NCBI RefSeq assembly: GCF_014212125.1
Contig: NZ_JACJVP010000029.1
Location: 50,772-114,771, forward strand
Direction of reading: 5' to 3'
DNA: 64,000 nt
From: Cohnella nanjingensis
GTDB lineage: Bacteria > Bacillota > Bacilli > Paenibacillales > Paenibacillaceae
Within the stretch, counting starts at the first letter, position 1, and each line of letters starts with the position of its first letter. The notes under the pieces are model-generated. The model was not told where the DNA came from. It did no database searches and saw only the letters and a list, made by a program, of their open reading frames with translations. Below are positions 1 to 8,555 of the stretch, piece after piece. A program made the position numbers and the translations under genes.

Positions 1-2
1 TC

Positions 3-1033
3 TGGTCCGAGGCGGACGCGCTTGTTGCGAAGAGCCGCCCGCGGGCGGCGACGATCGACGAAGCGTCCGCCTCTGCGCCGCATGCCGAACAGGCGGAAGC
101 GCCCGCAGCGATTCAGCCCCCGGGGCTCGAGTCGCCGCCGCGCAGATTATCGCGGCCGCCGCGCGGCCGACGCAAATGGGCGGCGCTCGCCGCCGCGGGC
201 GTGCTGTTCGGCGCCCTGCTAGCCACGCCGGCGGGAGACCGGGCGCTGGCCTCGATTCTGGCGCAATTCCGGATGCAGGACGTGACCGTCGTGAACGAGG
301 ACGACCTGCAGCAACTGTTCAATCAGTTCGTAAGCGACGGACAGACGCGCGAGAGCATCAACCGGTTCGGCAGCTTCGCAAGCACGAACGGAACGATCAG
401 CGGATCGTACGAACCGAAGGAAGCGGCGCGGCTCCTCGGCTATCCGGGGTTGCCGCAAGGGCTGGAAGCGGAGTTGAGCGGCAGCGGGACCGCGCAGGGC
501 CGGCAATCCGCTTACGTCTCCGCTTCGCAACGGGTGACGTTCTCGCTGAATGTGGCGCCAATCAATGAGGCGCTGAAGCGGCTGGGCGCGAAAAAGCTGC
601 TCTCCCCGGCCGTCGACGGCAAGCCGATCACGCTGTCGATTCCGGAGGCGGTCTCGTACCGGCTGCCGGGCAAGGGAGCTGCCGAATTGCGGCAGATGAA
701 CGTCCCCGTCGTCACCGTCGATCCTTCGATCGACGTGAAGCAAGCGCTGGACGCGGTGCTGGACTTCCCGCTCCTGCCGAGCCGGCTCAAACAATCTTTG
801 CAGCAGAGCCGCATCTTGTCGGGCGATATCCCGATGCCGGTGTTCGCGGGCCAAGGCGCCGTGCAGCGGGAGATCGGAGGCGTCAAAGTCATCGTACAGA
901 AAGTCGTCTACGGCGATCAGACGCAGTATCAAGCGACCTGGGTGAAGGACGGCCAAATGCTCACGTTCGAAGGCGGCCGGGATTACGACACCGAAGAAGC
1001 GTTCGACGGCAAGCTGAAGGAGTGGTTGGGCGC

Positions 1034-1037
<4 letters not shown>
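3..1037 (+). CDS. Membrane-anchored hypothetical protein, 5' end outside window
   Basis: The frame is open from the first bases, so the N-terminus lies to the left of the window. The visible part has a charged Ala/Pro-rich segment, one transmembrane helix around nucleotides 170-235 (WAALAAAGVLFGALL), and about 260 residues outside. I do not recognise the family. The topology (cytoplasmic tail, one helix, large outer domain) resembles membrane sensors encoded next to ABC-2 transporters or ECF sigma factors. The stop overlaps the next start (ATGA), so it is translationally coupled to the ABC ATPase and probably acts with it. Confidence 0.7.
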
Positions 1038-1989
<952 letters not shown>

Positions 1990-1993
<4 letters not shown>

Positions 1994-2874
1994 CGGTGAT
2001 CTTCGGCATGACCTGGCGAGAGATGCTGCGCAAGCGCGTCGTCTTGCTCACCCTGCTTTTGACGCTTGCCTTTCTGGTCGCCTTCTGGTTTATCGCGCAG
2101 ACGATCGGATCCGCGGGCAGCATTGCGGGCCTCGACCCGAACGGCGGGGAGGCGTTGATGGAGCGGTTCGCGCGCGGCGCGTTCCTACTTACGCTCGGGT
2201 ACTTTTTCGGCGCCTTCGTCGTGGCGTTTCTGTCGATCTTCAGCTCCTTCTCCGCGATCGCCGGCGAAGCGGAGCAAGGGGTGCTGCAGGCGATGCTCCC
2301 CCGGCCCGTGCCCCGCTGGCAGTGGTATCTGGGCCGGTGGCTCGGTTATGTGACGATGGGCGTGTTGTACGCGTTCTTGCTGTACGTCGCCATTCTTGGC
2401 ATTACGCAATGGCATGCGTCCGTTCCCCGCGACGCCGTCTCGCTTGCGGAGGCGTTTCTGCTGTTCGCCATGCCGGTTCCGATCCTCGCGGCCGTCTCGA
2501 TGCTGGGTTCGGGCTTCCTCTCCGCGCTCGGCAACGGCGTCTTCATGACGATGCTGTACGGCGCCGGCTGGCTGGGGGGCATGATCGAGAAGCTCGGCGG
2601 ACAGATGCCGCTCGGCGCCGTCGTCCTGGCGCCGCTGTCGAAGATTTCCGGCCTGATCGCGCTGGTCATGCCCGTCGACGGGCTGCAGGGCAAGATGCTG
2701 GCGGTCTTGTTCGATTACGGCTCTCTCGGCAGTCTCATGCCGGTGGGAGCCAATCCGATGAACCAATTCGCTTTCGGCCAGGTGCCGTCGGCGTCCTTCG
2801 TCGTTTATGCCGGCATCTACGGCCTGGCCGCGTTAGGGCTCGGCTTATGGCGGTTCGAACGCAAAGACCTCTAG
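1990..2874 (+). CDS. ABC-2 type transporter permease
   Basis: 294 aa with about six hydrophobic segments, starting with the helix LLTLLLTLAFLVAFWFI near residues 18-34. This is typical of ABC-2 permeases paired with a NatA-like ATPase. It starts at ATG 1990 overlapping the ATPase stop (ATGA). It is the last gene of the three-gene operon. Substrate unknown. Confidence 0.9.
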
Positions 2875-3152
2875 CAGTCGGGGGCAAATAGCCTTTTCCA
2901 TGCTTGCGGGAGGAGGGAGCGGGCTGCGCTCTAGAGGGAGGCTCCATCTTCCCGGCGAGGCAGGCGACCAATGCGCGATGTTACGGCGGTCATCTAAGGC
3001 GCGGCGCGCGGCGGACACAGCGAAGTTTGTGGGGGATCGTCCGGCGGGCGGGAGTCCGTTACGTCAAGTTTATGGCGGTCATCGTCCGGCACGCGGACTT
3101 TAAGGCGCCTGGCGGCGTTCGTCTAACCCTGTCGCATTTTGGAAATTAATGC
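2875..3152. other. Intergenic region without a gene
   Basis: About 280 bp of GC-rich DNA with no credible ORF. The words GGCGGTCATC occur twice (near 2983 and 3074), but I see no clear function. It ends at the promoter of the pilus operon. Confidence 0.5.
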
Positions 3153-3181
3153 TTTACAACGCTGGTAGCATCTGCTAATAT
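3153..3181 (+). promoter_or_regulatory. Promoter of the Tad-like pilus operon
   Basis: TTTACA (3153-3158) and TAATAT (3176-3181) are separated by 17 bp, a good sigma-A-type match. Transcription should begin near 3188. It then meets a terminator hairpin before the first gene, so the operon is probably controlled by attenuation. Confidence 0.6.
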
Positions 3182-3222
3182 GGGCCATACCAGCAACTTA
3201 CATATTTTAGCTACGGCTGCGA

Positions 3223-3272
3223 AGAACGCAGGCGATAGAGAGCGAACGCTCTCTCCGCTTGCGTTCTTTTTT
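3223..3272 (+). terminator. Leader terminator / attenuator before the pilus operon
   Basis: A two-part hairpin (AGAACGCA...TGCGTTCT outside, AGAGAGCG...CGCTCTCT inside) is followed by a run of T. It lies between the promoter at 3153-3181 and the GTG start at 3295, with the ribosome site GAGGAGG just after it. A terminator in this place implies conditional read-through. The ~35-nt upstream leader contains a GCTACGGCTGC stretch but does not fit any riboswitch consensus I know. Confidence 0.6.
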
Positions 3273-3294
3273 ATTTCCAAGAGGAGGCGATCAG

Positions 3295-4014
3295 GTGAAC
3301 CGCAAGAGGCAATTGACCATTAGCCTATCGGCTGCCGTCCTATCCGGACTGCTCGTGTACGGGGTGTATCTGCTGCAGCTGAGGCACATCCGGCTGGAGG
3401 AGACGGAGCGCGTCGTCGTGCCGAGACAGTTCGTGCCGGCGGGGACCGCGCTGGACAGGGGGATGCTCACGACCGTGTCCGTCCCGCGCGGCGCGGTAAC
3501 GGGCGAGATGTTCACCCGGGTGGAGGAAGCCGTCGGCCTGGAAGCATACGCGCCGCTCGGCAGCAACGAACCGTTGCTGAAGTGGAAGCTCGACAAGTTC
3601 CGTCTGCTTCCCCGGCCGGGAGAGGCGACGTTCCAGATTCCGCGGGAGTACGTGAAGTCCGTATCGAACGGCATTCGGGCAGGCGACCGCGTCGTCGTCT
3701 ACTTGTCCGCGGAGGCGAATGTCTCTCGCAGGCTCTTCCCCTCCCCCGTCGTCATCGCGGCGGTCAAGACGGCCTCCAATCAGGAGATCGACAATCCGAA
3801 GAACTCCAACCTCCTCTCGCTCGCCGAGGGCGACAAGGAACGGATGTACGCCTCGCGCCGCGATGCGAACGGCAGCATCGACGCCATTAACTTGAACTTG
3901 ACCGAAGCGCAATGGCTGGAGCTGGACAACGCCTGCAAGGGCGGAGCCGCCAAGCTGGTCATCGCGTTCGACGCCTCCACGTTCGACGCGGCCGAAGGGG
4001 GGAAGACGCCATGA
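3295..4014 (+). CDS. SAF-domain pilus assembly protein (CpaB/RcpC-like)
   Basis: 239 aa. One N-terminal membrane helix (residues ~7-23) is followed by a SAF-like region (VPRQFVPAGTALDRGMLTTVSVPRG) and a C-terminal domain. This is the layout of CpaB/RcpC, the periplasmic or outer-face component of Tad/Flp pilus machines. GTG 3295 is chosen because GAGGAGG precedes it; an in-frame TTG at 3259 lies inside the terminator hairpin. It overlaps the tadZ-like gene by ATGA and begins the pilus operon now split by the prophage. Confidence 0.75.
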   Translation: MNRKRQLTISLSAAVLSGLLVYGVYLLQLRHIRLEETERVVVPRQFVPAGTALDRGMLTTVSVPRGAVTGEMFTRVEEAVGLEAYAPLGSNEPLLKWKLDKFRLLPRPGEATFQIPREYVKSVSNGIRAGDRVVVYLSAEANVSRRLFPSPVVIAAVKTASNQEIDNPKNSNLLSLAEGDKERMYASRRDANGSIDAINLNLTEAQWLELDNACKGGAAKLVIAFDASTFDAAEGGKTP

Positions 4015-4556
4015 GCGCGCGGACCGGTACGTTAGTGACCTTCGCCGGTTCGACGCCGAATATCGGCACGTCGCTAGCGGCGTTCGGGACGGCGTTCCGC
4101 CTCGCCTCGGTCACCGGCAAGCGGGTGGGCTTTCTCTGCCTGAACTTGAAGAGCGCCAAGACGCATTTGTACTTGGGGATCGACAAGCCCGAGATCACGC
4201 TGGACGGCCTCCGGCCGGAACTGAAGGCGGGCACGCTGACCGGCGACAAGCTGAGGCAGTATGCGTTTGCGCCGACGCGGCTGAACGGTCTGCACGTCTT
4301 GTTCGGCAATCTGGCTCGCGACCAGGCCGAATACTACGAGCCGGATCAGGTGACGCGCCTGCTAGACGCCTCTCGGGAGGCATTCGATCTGACCGTGGCG
4401 GAAGTCAGCGAGAGTTTATGTGGACAAATTCCATGTAATTTCTGGTTCTGTTCCCCTGGGATTGATTTTCACATACAATACGATTTTTCGAAGAATGATC
4501 TTCTGTTCTTCTTCTGTCAGTTCATCCCATACGTCTCCAATTTCTCGAATGAATGA
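4011..4556 (+). pseudogene. tadZ/cpaE-like gene, 5' part, cut by the prophage
   Basis: The host portion runs from ATG 4011 to the crossover at 4401-4402 (about 130 residues). After that the frame continues through phage DNA to a stop at 4556, giving a chimeric 181-aa product. The N-terminal GSTPNIGTS resembles the P-loop of CpaE/TadZ/MinD-like proteins but lacks the Walker lysine. The remaining host part is at 45748-46201. Joining 392 + 454 nt gives an intact 846-nt frame (281 aa) that reads through the junction as V-A-(E/D)-V-S-A-Y-W. TadZ proteins localise Tad pilus assembly, so a lysogen should lack a working complex. Confidence 0.85.
4376..4430. other. attL: attL, left attachment site
   Basis: Host tadZ sequence passes into phage DNA here. 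The left and right junctions share CGGA-n-GTCAGCG (4399-4410 and 45744-45755, one mismatch). The phage arm after the core (TATGTGGACAA, 4417-4427) is the inverted partner of TTGTCTACATA at 45721-45731. The dyad is centred on the GA dinucleotide at 4401-4402. This is the expected form of a large serine integrase site with a 2-bp crossover. Confidence 0.8.
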
Positions 4557-5822
4557 TACGTCAACTGATTCATTGTTTGCTGGTGAACTATCTTTAATCT
4601 CTTCTAGACTCTTTTCAGCAGCTTCTTTTTCCTCTTCTAAATCCTTTATCCGTTTCGCAACGGAAGATGCTTTGACAGCTCCAATCTGGATTGCTTCCAT
4701 TAGGTTTTCTAGTCCTGAATCCGCTGCCTTTATTCGCGATTTGAGAGCGTGTATAATTTCCTCATTGTTGTCGCTTTTAGTTCCTAATTGATTTTGTACG
4801 TCGTTGTCATCGGATGATATTGTTTTAATCTTATGGACGATATAATCTTCAACCTCTATACGCCGATGATAACCCATGGTGCAGCTATACGGCTTGAACT
4901 TTTGTGCCTTACAACATATATAGTCTTTGTAATATACCTTGCCGGTCTTTTTATTCTTGTGCTGCTTAGTTTCGTGTACCACGGATGAACCGCATAGACT
5001 ACATCGGCATAGGCCCGTTAGCAAGTAATCTCCACGCGGAGGGAGACCGTCATTTCTGCGCTTTAACTCTCTTCGTGAGTCTTCCCATGTCTTTGCATCG
5101 ACGATTGGCTCCGTAGTGCTTTCATACATCGTTCCGGAATATAACATTTTCCCTGCATAGGCCGGTCTGCTGATGATTCTTTTAATAATGCTTGCCTCGA
5201 ATGTATGTGAAGGGTGTTTTTCCTGTGCCCATCTAGAAAGCTCGCTATAAGAATCACCATCTATAAATCGTCTGAATATCTCTATTACCGTATCTGCTTC
5301 ATCGGGTACCATCTCCAAGAAGTCGCCGGATTCGTGCCACTGGTATCCGAATGGCGCATGCCCTCCATGCCACTTGCCGCCGCGTATTCGTTGCAATTTT
5401 CCGCCTACCGTACGTTCCACAATCATATCGCGTTCGAGCTGCGCGAACACCGCCAGGACACCGATCATGGCCTTCCCTAATGGTGTACTGGTATTGAATG
5501 GCTCAGTAGCCGAAACAAAAGATACGCCATGCTTTTCGAATACATCCTCCAATAGATAAAGAACGTCTTTCTGCTTCCGAGATAGGCGATCCAGTTTCAG
5601 GACGATCGCGACATCAAGCTTCTTTTCCTCGATATGTCGAATAAGCCTTCTCATACCTGGTCTATCGAGGTTTGTAGCGCTTTCGCCATCATCCATATAG
5701 AATGTGTAGTCCACCCATCCCTGAGCCTTACAATAGGCTTCTAGGCGTTCACGCTGCATGTCTAAAGAATATCCCTGAACCTGATCTAGTGTACTGACTC
5801 GTAAGTAACAGGCTACCCGCAT
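4416..5822 (-). CDS. int: Large serine recombinase (phage integrase)
   Basis: 468 aa. It catalyses site-specific integration and, with a directionality factor, excision. The N-terminal resolvase domain has the catalytic serine in YLRVST (Ser10) and the LDRLSR motif. A recombinase domain follows (GYQWHESG onward), then a zinc ribbon with CRCSLCG and CC...C cysteines (residues ~270-310), a coiled coil (~345-405) and a C-terminal domain. The ATG is preceded by GAGGTGAT. The stop codon lies only 14 bp from the crossover dinucleotide, as is common for serine integrases next to attP. It is read toward the host junction. Confidence 0.96.
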   Translation of the reverse strand: MRVACYLRVSTLDQVQGYSLDMQRERLEAYCKAQGWVDYTFYMDDGESATNLDRPGMRRLIRHIEEKKLDVAIVLKLDRLSRKQKDVLYLLEDVFEKHGVSFVSATEPFNTSTPLGKAMIGVLAVFAQLERDMIVERTVGGKLQRIRGGKWHGGHAPFGYQWHESGDFLEMVPDEADTVIEIFRRFIDGDSYSELSRWAQEKHPSHTFEASIIKRIISRPAYAGKMLYSGTMYESTTEPIVDAKTWEDSRRELKRRNDGLPPRGDYLLTGLCRCSLCGSSVVHETKQHKNKKTGKVYYKDYICCKAQKFKPYSCTMGYHRRIEVEDYIVHKIKTISSDDNDVQNQLGTKSDNNEEIIHALKSRIKAADSGLENLMEAIQIGAVKASSVAKRIKDLEEEKEAAEKSLEEIKDSSPANNESVDVSFIREIGDVWDELTEEEQKIILRKIVLYVKINPRGTEPEITWNLST

Positions 5823-5925
5823 GATATCACCTCACTTCCATTCTACGCGGTTTAGTGGGCATAAGAAAACCCCCAAGAGACGAACAGAGGTATTATACAG
5901 ACCTCAGTTTCAGGAGGAATGAGAA

Positions 5926-6015
5926 ATGTCGGTCGCCACCCGCAAATCCTTGCTAATAAAGGGCTCAAGGCCTTTTCCTGTCACAAAAACGGTGAGTCGA
6001 TCGGCACCGCGATAA
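5926..6015 (+). CDS. Possible 29-aa small ORF
   Basis: ATG 5926 is preceded by a good AGGAGGAATGAGAA ribosome site and encodes a basic 29-residue peptide (MSVATRKSLL...). It lies upstream of and divergent from the integrase. On the opposite strand the same stretch holds a TATAAT (near 5892-5897) that may serve int, so the ORF could be coincidental. No family recognised. Confidence 0.3.
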   Translation: MSVATRKSLLIKGSRPFPVTKTVSRSAPR

Positions 6016-6039
6016 CTACATTTTACGTTCTTGATACGG

Positions 6040-6067
6040 GCAAAAGAAAAGCCCCCGGTTAAGGGGC
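6040..6067 (-). terminator. Terminator of the lipoprotein gene
   Basis: Read on the minus strand, GCCCC/GGGGC with a 7-nt loop is followed by a T-rich tail (TTTTCTTTT). It overlaps the stop codon of the lipoprotein gene. Confidence 0.7.
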
Positions 6068-6697
6068 CATATTTTTGTATTTTTGAACTTCATTATTCCA
6101 TTCAACCAAACTGTCATTAGCAAATTTGAGATAGACTCCGTTATATTTGCTTTCTGGTTGACTCTCCGATCTGCTTAAAGCAGCCAAAACATTTGAAATA
6201 GAATTCGTTAACTTTCCATCAAGTTCGGCTTTGATTGATTCTACAGGAGATGTTGTAGTTGCATCAATATTGATTGCATCCATCCTATTCGATAATCCCT
6301 CAAATACCTGTTGAAGTTCCATTCGTTTGAATACACCAATAGAAAAGTTTTTTGCGTCAAGTGGATCTAAGTGTTCTTTTATCTTGTTGTAAATATCTAC
6401 TCTATTCTTATAATATTGATCAATTTCTAAATGCATTTGTTTATTTGTTTCTTCAATATTCTTTTTCTCATTAAAGTCGTCAAACGATTTTTTAGCACGA
6501 TCATAAAGTGCTTTTGCATCTTTATTCGTAGGTTCTTCAATCAAGGCGTTGTCAAAACTCTTTAACGCCTCATCAAATTCCTCAAGACGCAGTTGCTCTT
6601 TTCCTTGATCCATGTATTTATCGAAGTCACTTTTTCCGCACCCGGAAATCAGCACCAAAAATGCCGCTGTCAACAGAACTAGTATCATCTTCTTCAT
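6059..6697 (-). CDS. Prophage lipoprotein with TPR-like N-terminal region
   Basis: 212 aa from ATG 6697. A signal peptide ends in a lipobox (VLISGC, Cys about residue 20), so the protein is probably lipidated on the outer face of the membrane. Residues ~30-75 (YMDQGKEQLRLEEFDEALKSF) look like tetratricopeptide repeats. The rest is helical and not recognised. The gene lies alone between the integrase and a divergent LytTR gene, where lysogens express genes. Surface lipoproteins in this position often block superinfection, which is inference here. Confidence 0.75.
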   Translation of the reverse strand: MKKMILVLLTAAFLVLISGCGKSDFDKYMDQGKEQLRLEEFDEALKSFDNALIEEPTNKDAKALYDRAKKSFDDFNEKKNIEETNKQMHLEIDQYYKNRVDIYNKIKEHLDPLDAKNFSIGVFKRMELQQVFEGLSNRMDAINIDATTTSPVESIKAELDGKLTNSISNVLAALSRSESQPESKYNGVYLKFANDSLVEWNNEVQKYKNMAP

Positions 6698-6841
6698 TAG
6701 ACAAAAGATCTCCCATCGCATCGATTCTAAAAACTTATTTGTTTAAAAATATCATAAGAATTCTTAGGTATCCATATTTTTCATGTAGAATCTCCAAAAC
6801 CGCTTTAGTACGATAAAGGGTAACACCAAGATAGGCGGTTG

Positions 6842-7171
6842 ATGGAATTGCAGATGATCGGACTCAACATCGATACAAAAGAAATCGAGTATTACCGGTT
6901 GAGTGATGTTAATTATGTAAATCTGGTCAGGTTTAAGAAAAATGCGGATTTATCCCCTGTATACCATACCTCTTATGGTTCATTTACTCCGTTATTGACA
7001 CTATCGGATCTAGGAAGGGGGCTACGACCTCACGGATTCGAGTTTATAGATAGGTCGCACTTGATTAATCGGAGGAGGGTAAAGGTTAAAAAGAGGGACC
7101 TAAACGTGCTCATAATTCAATTTGTCGATTTGTCAATAATTACCGTTTCCCCGAGAGGCCGCATAAAATAG
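6842..7171 (+). CDS. LytTR-domain DNA-binding protein
   Basis: 109 aa. Almost the whole protein fits a stand-alone LytTR domain: a D-V-N-Y-V beta strand, a TSYGSF turn, LGRGLRPHGFEFIDRSHLINRRRV (the F-x-x-x-D-R-S-x-L-I/V-N motif) and a final strand. LytTR domains bind direct repeats in promoters of surface, competence and biofilm genes. ATG 6842 follows AGGCGG closely; TTG 6839 is an alternative. It is divergent from the lipoprotein gene and may regulate it or host promoters. Confidence 0.65.
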   Translation: MELQMIGLNIDTKEIEYYRLSDVNYVNLVRFKKNADLSPVYHTSYGSFTPLLTLSDLGRGLRPHGFEFIDRSHLINRRRVKVKKRDLNVLIIQFVDLSIITVSPRGRIK

Positions 7172-7282
7172 CATGTCAAGTACAGTTTGACCCCCCTAAA
7201 CTGTAAGATTATTTCGACATAGATCGACATTAATATTTTTTAATCATCTATATACTTACATTATCGACAATTGATGCGCTTC

Positions 7283-7335
7283 AGACTAATCGATTTCGGT
7301 TAGTCTACTCCAGGTCGGGAGGTGAAATTCCCTCC
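7283..7335. terminator. Two hairpins between convergent genes
   Basis: AGACTAA/TTAGTCT (7283-7306) and GGGAGG/CCCTCC (7317-7335) lie between the LytTR gene and the convergent HTH gene. They lack long T runs, so termination is possible but not certain. Confidence 0.4.
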
Positions 7336-7345
7336 TAGCCTGTCG

Positions 7346-7561
7346 TCAATGCTCCTTGATATGTTCGTACAGGTCTTCTGCATGAACACCCAAGGTAAGC
7401 GCGATCGATACTGCTGTCGAATATCCCATCTTGGCATGACCGGTAATATAGTTGGATATTTTCTGTTCGGTTAATCCGGTCTGATCAGCTAGCCATGACT
7501 GGGAAACCCCTTTATCTTTTAGCAGTTGACGAAGCAGGCAACGACCGGGGGTAACCCGCAT
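7346..7561 (-). CDS. Small XRE-family HTH regulator
   Basis: 71 aa. ATG 7561 is preceded by AAAGGAG. A helix-turn-helix of Xre type spans most of it (LLKDKGVSQSWLADQTGLTEQKISNYITG). It lies next to the CI-like repressor in the same direction but is separated from it by an SOS-box promoter on the opposite strand. It may be an accessory lysogeny regulator. Confidence 0.75.
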   Translation of the reverse strand: MRVTPGRCLLRQLLKDKGVSQSWLADQTGLTEQKISNYITGHAKMGYSTAVSIALTLGVHAEDLYEHIKEH

Positions 7562-7598
7562 CGATGCAGCTCCTTTTGCCAATATGGTAAAATAGGTC

Positions 7599-7626
7599 TT
7601 GTTATGCGAACGTTCGTTCGTATAAA
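7599..7626 (+). promoter_or_regulatory. SOS-box promoter (LexA/DinR site)
   Basis: CGAAC-GTTC-GTTCG at 7607-7620 is a full match to the Firmicute CGAAC-N4-GTTCG LexA site. It fills the 16-bp spacer between TTGTTA (7599-7604) and TATAAA (7621-7626). LexA should block rightward transcription until DNA damage. The transcript would encode the small ORF at 7660 and run antisense into the repressor gene. Confidence 0.65.
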
Positions 7627-7659
7627 ATAAGAACAATGACAAAACAGGACGGTGGAGAC

Positions 7660-7776
7660 ATGAATAAAATGAAGAAAGAGGTTGAAGTGATTGAGTTTCT
7701 GATACGTTATGGATTGTACGAGAAATGGCTCAATCTATTGAGCGATTCGCCCTCACAAAAGCCAAAAAACCCCTAG
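7660..7776 (+). CDS. SOS-controlled 38-aa ORF overlapping the repressor 3' end
   Basis: ATG 7660 follows GGTGGAGAC; an in-frame ATG at 7636 would give 46 aa. The peptide is helical and amphipathic (KKEVEVIEFLIRYGLYEKWLNLL). Its last 47 nt overlap the CI-like gene on the other strand. Together with the LexA-box promoter, this suggests an induction peptide or an antisense switch. No homologue recognised. Confidence 0.5.
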   Translation: MNKMKKEVEVIEFLIRYGLYEKWLNLLSDSPSQKPKNP

Positions 7777-8107
7777 CTTCTTCCTCCGTCATGACTCGTC
7801 CGTCAATTTTCAATGTGTACTTCTGGATGATGTCATTAACATTTTTTATGTCTATGTCTTGGTTCAATTCGTCAATGGCATCTCTGTTTTCCCTTGCATT
7901 TGAAATTCCTTTTAGATAATCAATCGATGTCTCGTACAGTTGAGCCATTTTTACAAGCATGTCTGTGTCTGGATCTCGTATACCATACTCATAATTCGCA
8001 TATGTGCTGACACGCTTAAATCCCAGTTTTTCTGATACATACTTTTTTGTCCATCCACGTTTTTCTCGTTCTAACTTTAATCGATCTCCTAATACAGACA
8101 CTCGCAA
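7730..8107 (-). CDS. CI-like prophage repressor (XRE HTH)
   Basis: 125 aa. The N-terminal Xre helix-turn-helix (LKLEREKRGWTKKYVSEKLGF...YANYEYGIRDP) is followed by a short C-terminal part without a peptidase (LexA-like) domain. Induction must therefore use something other than self-cleavage, such as the antirepressors or the SOS-driven antisense ORF. The start is TTG 8107 after GGAGGTGAT; GTG 8101 is an alternative. It is divergent from the Cro-like gene across the operator array. Confidence 0.85.
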   Translation of the reverse strand: MRVSVLGDRLKLEREKRGWTKKYVSEKLGFKRVSTYANYEYGIRDPDTDMLVKMAQLYETSIDYLKGISNARENRDAIDELNQDIDIKNVNDIIQKYTLKIDGRVMTEEEARGFLAFVRANRSID

Positions 8108-8144
8108 ATCACCTCCAGATTGGCACGGTACTATTTTACCACTG

Positions 8145-8237
8145 TTACACGTAAAATATATTTAGTTACACAAGAAGTGTTGACTTACACTTCACGTGTA
8201 TGATATTCTTCAAATATGAGTTACACATTACGAGTAA
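8145..8237. promoter_or_regulatory. Immunity operator array
   Basis: Repeated sites of form TTACAC-N5-G(A/T)GTnn occur at 8166-8182, 8185-8201 and 8221-8237. A half-site is at 8145-8150, and a further full site lies inside the 3' end of cro at 8461-8477. The first two are 19 bp apart. TTGACT (8181-8186) and TATTCT (8203-8208) form a likely rightward early promoter covered by the second site. This is a typical CI/Cro control region. Confidence 0.7.
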
Positions 8238-8250
8238 TCGAGGTGAGAAT

Positions 8251-8490
8251 ATGCTTTCTAAATTGCGACAATTGCGGCTGCAAAAAGGCATCAGCCAAAC
8301 GTACATCTCTAAGAGATTGGGTTTCAAGCATCCGAGTGGATACGCGAATATCGAGATGGGAAGAAACCGGCTTAGTTTCGAAGATGCCGTTATTGTTGCT
8401 GATATTCTTGGAGTTGAAGTAAGCGAACTCCAGGAGGACAAGGTTTTTTTTGAACAAAAGTTACACGTAGAGAGTAAGACGTCAGCATGA
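8251..8490 (+). CDS. Cro-like XRE HTH regulator
   Basis: 79 aa, ATG 8251 after GAGGTGAGAAT. It is a single Xre domain (LRLQKGISQTYISKRLGFKHPSGYANIE). It is the first gene of the rightward early operon and divergent from the CI-like gene, the place of Cro. An operator copy (8461-8477) lies within its 3' end, which could permit feedback or block elongation. Confidence 0.8.
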   Translation: MLSKLRQLRLQKGISQTYISKRLGFKHPSGYANIEMGRNRLSFEDAVIVADILGVEVSELQEDKVFFEQKLHVESKTSA

Positions 8491-8555
8491 TCACAAAAAT
8501 ATTAGATTCGACGCAGCGTGATAAATTCCTTTAATTAACCCGGAGGTGAATTATT

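Noticed and set aside
219..956. Long minus-strand ORFs opposite host genes (also 46003-47373, 49700-51220, 53710-54936, 59529-61061)
   Set aside because: They are mirror frames of high-GC genes on the plus strand, are rich in Arg/His, and have no ribosome sites or recognisable domains.
3183..3272. A c-di-GMP riboswitch before the pilus operon
   Set aside because: The GCTACGG word recalls the GEMM motif, but the other conserved GEMM segments are missing and the leader is too short.
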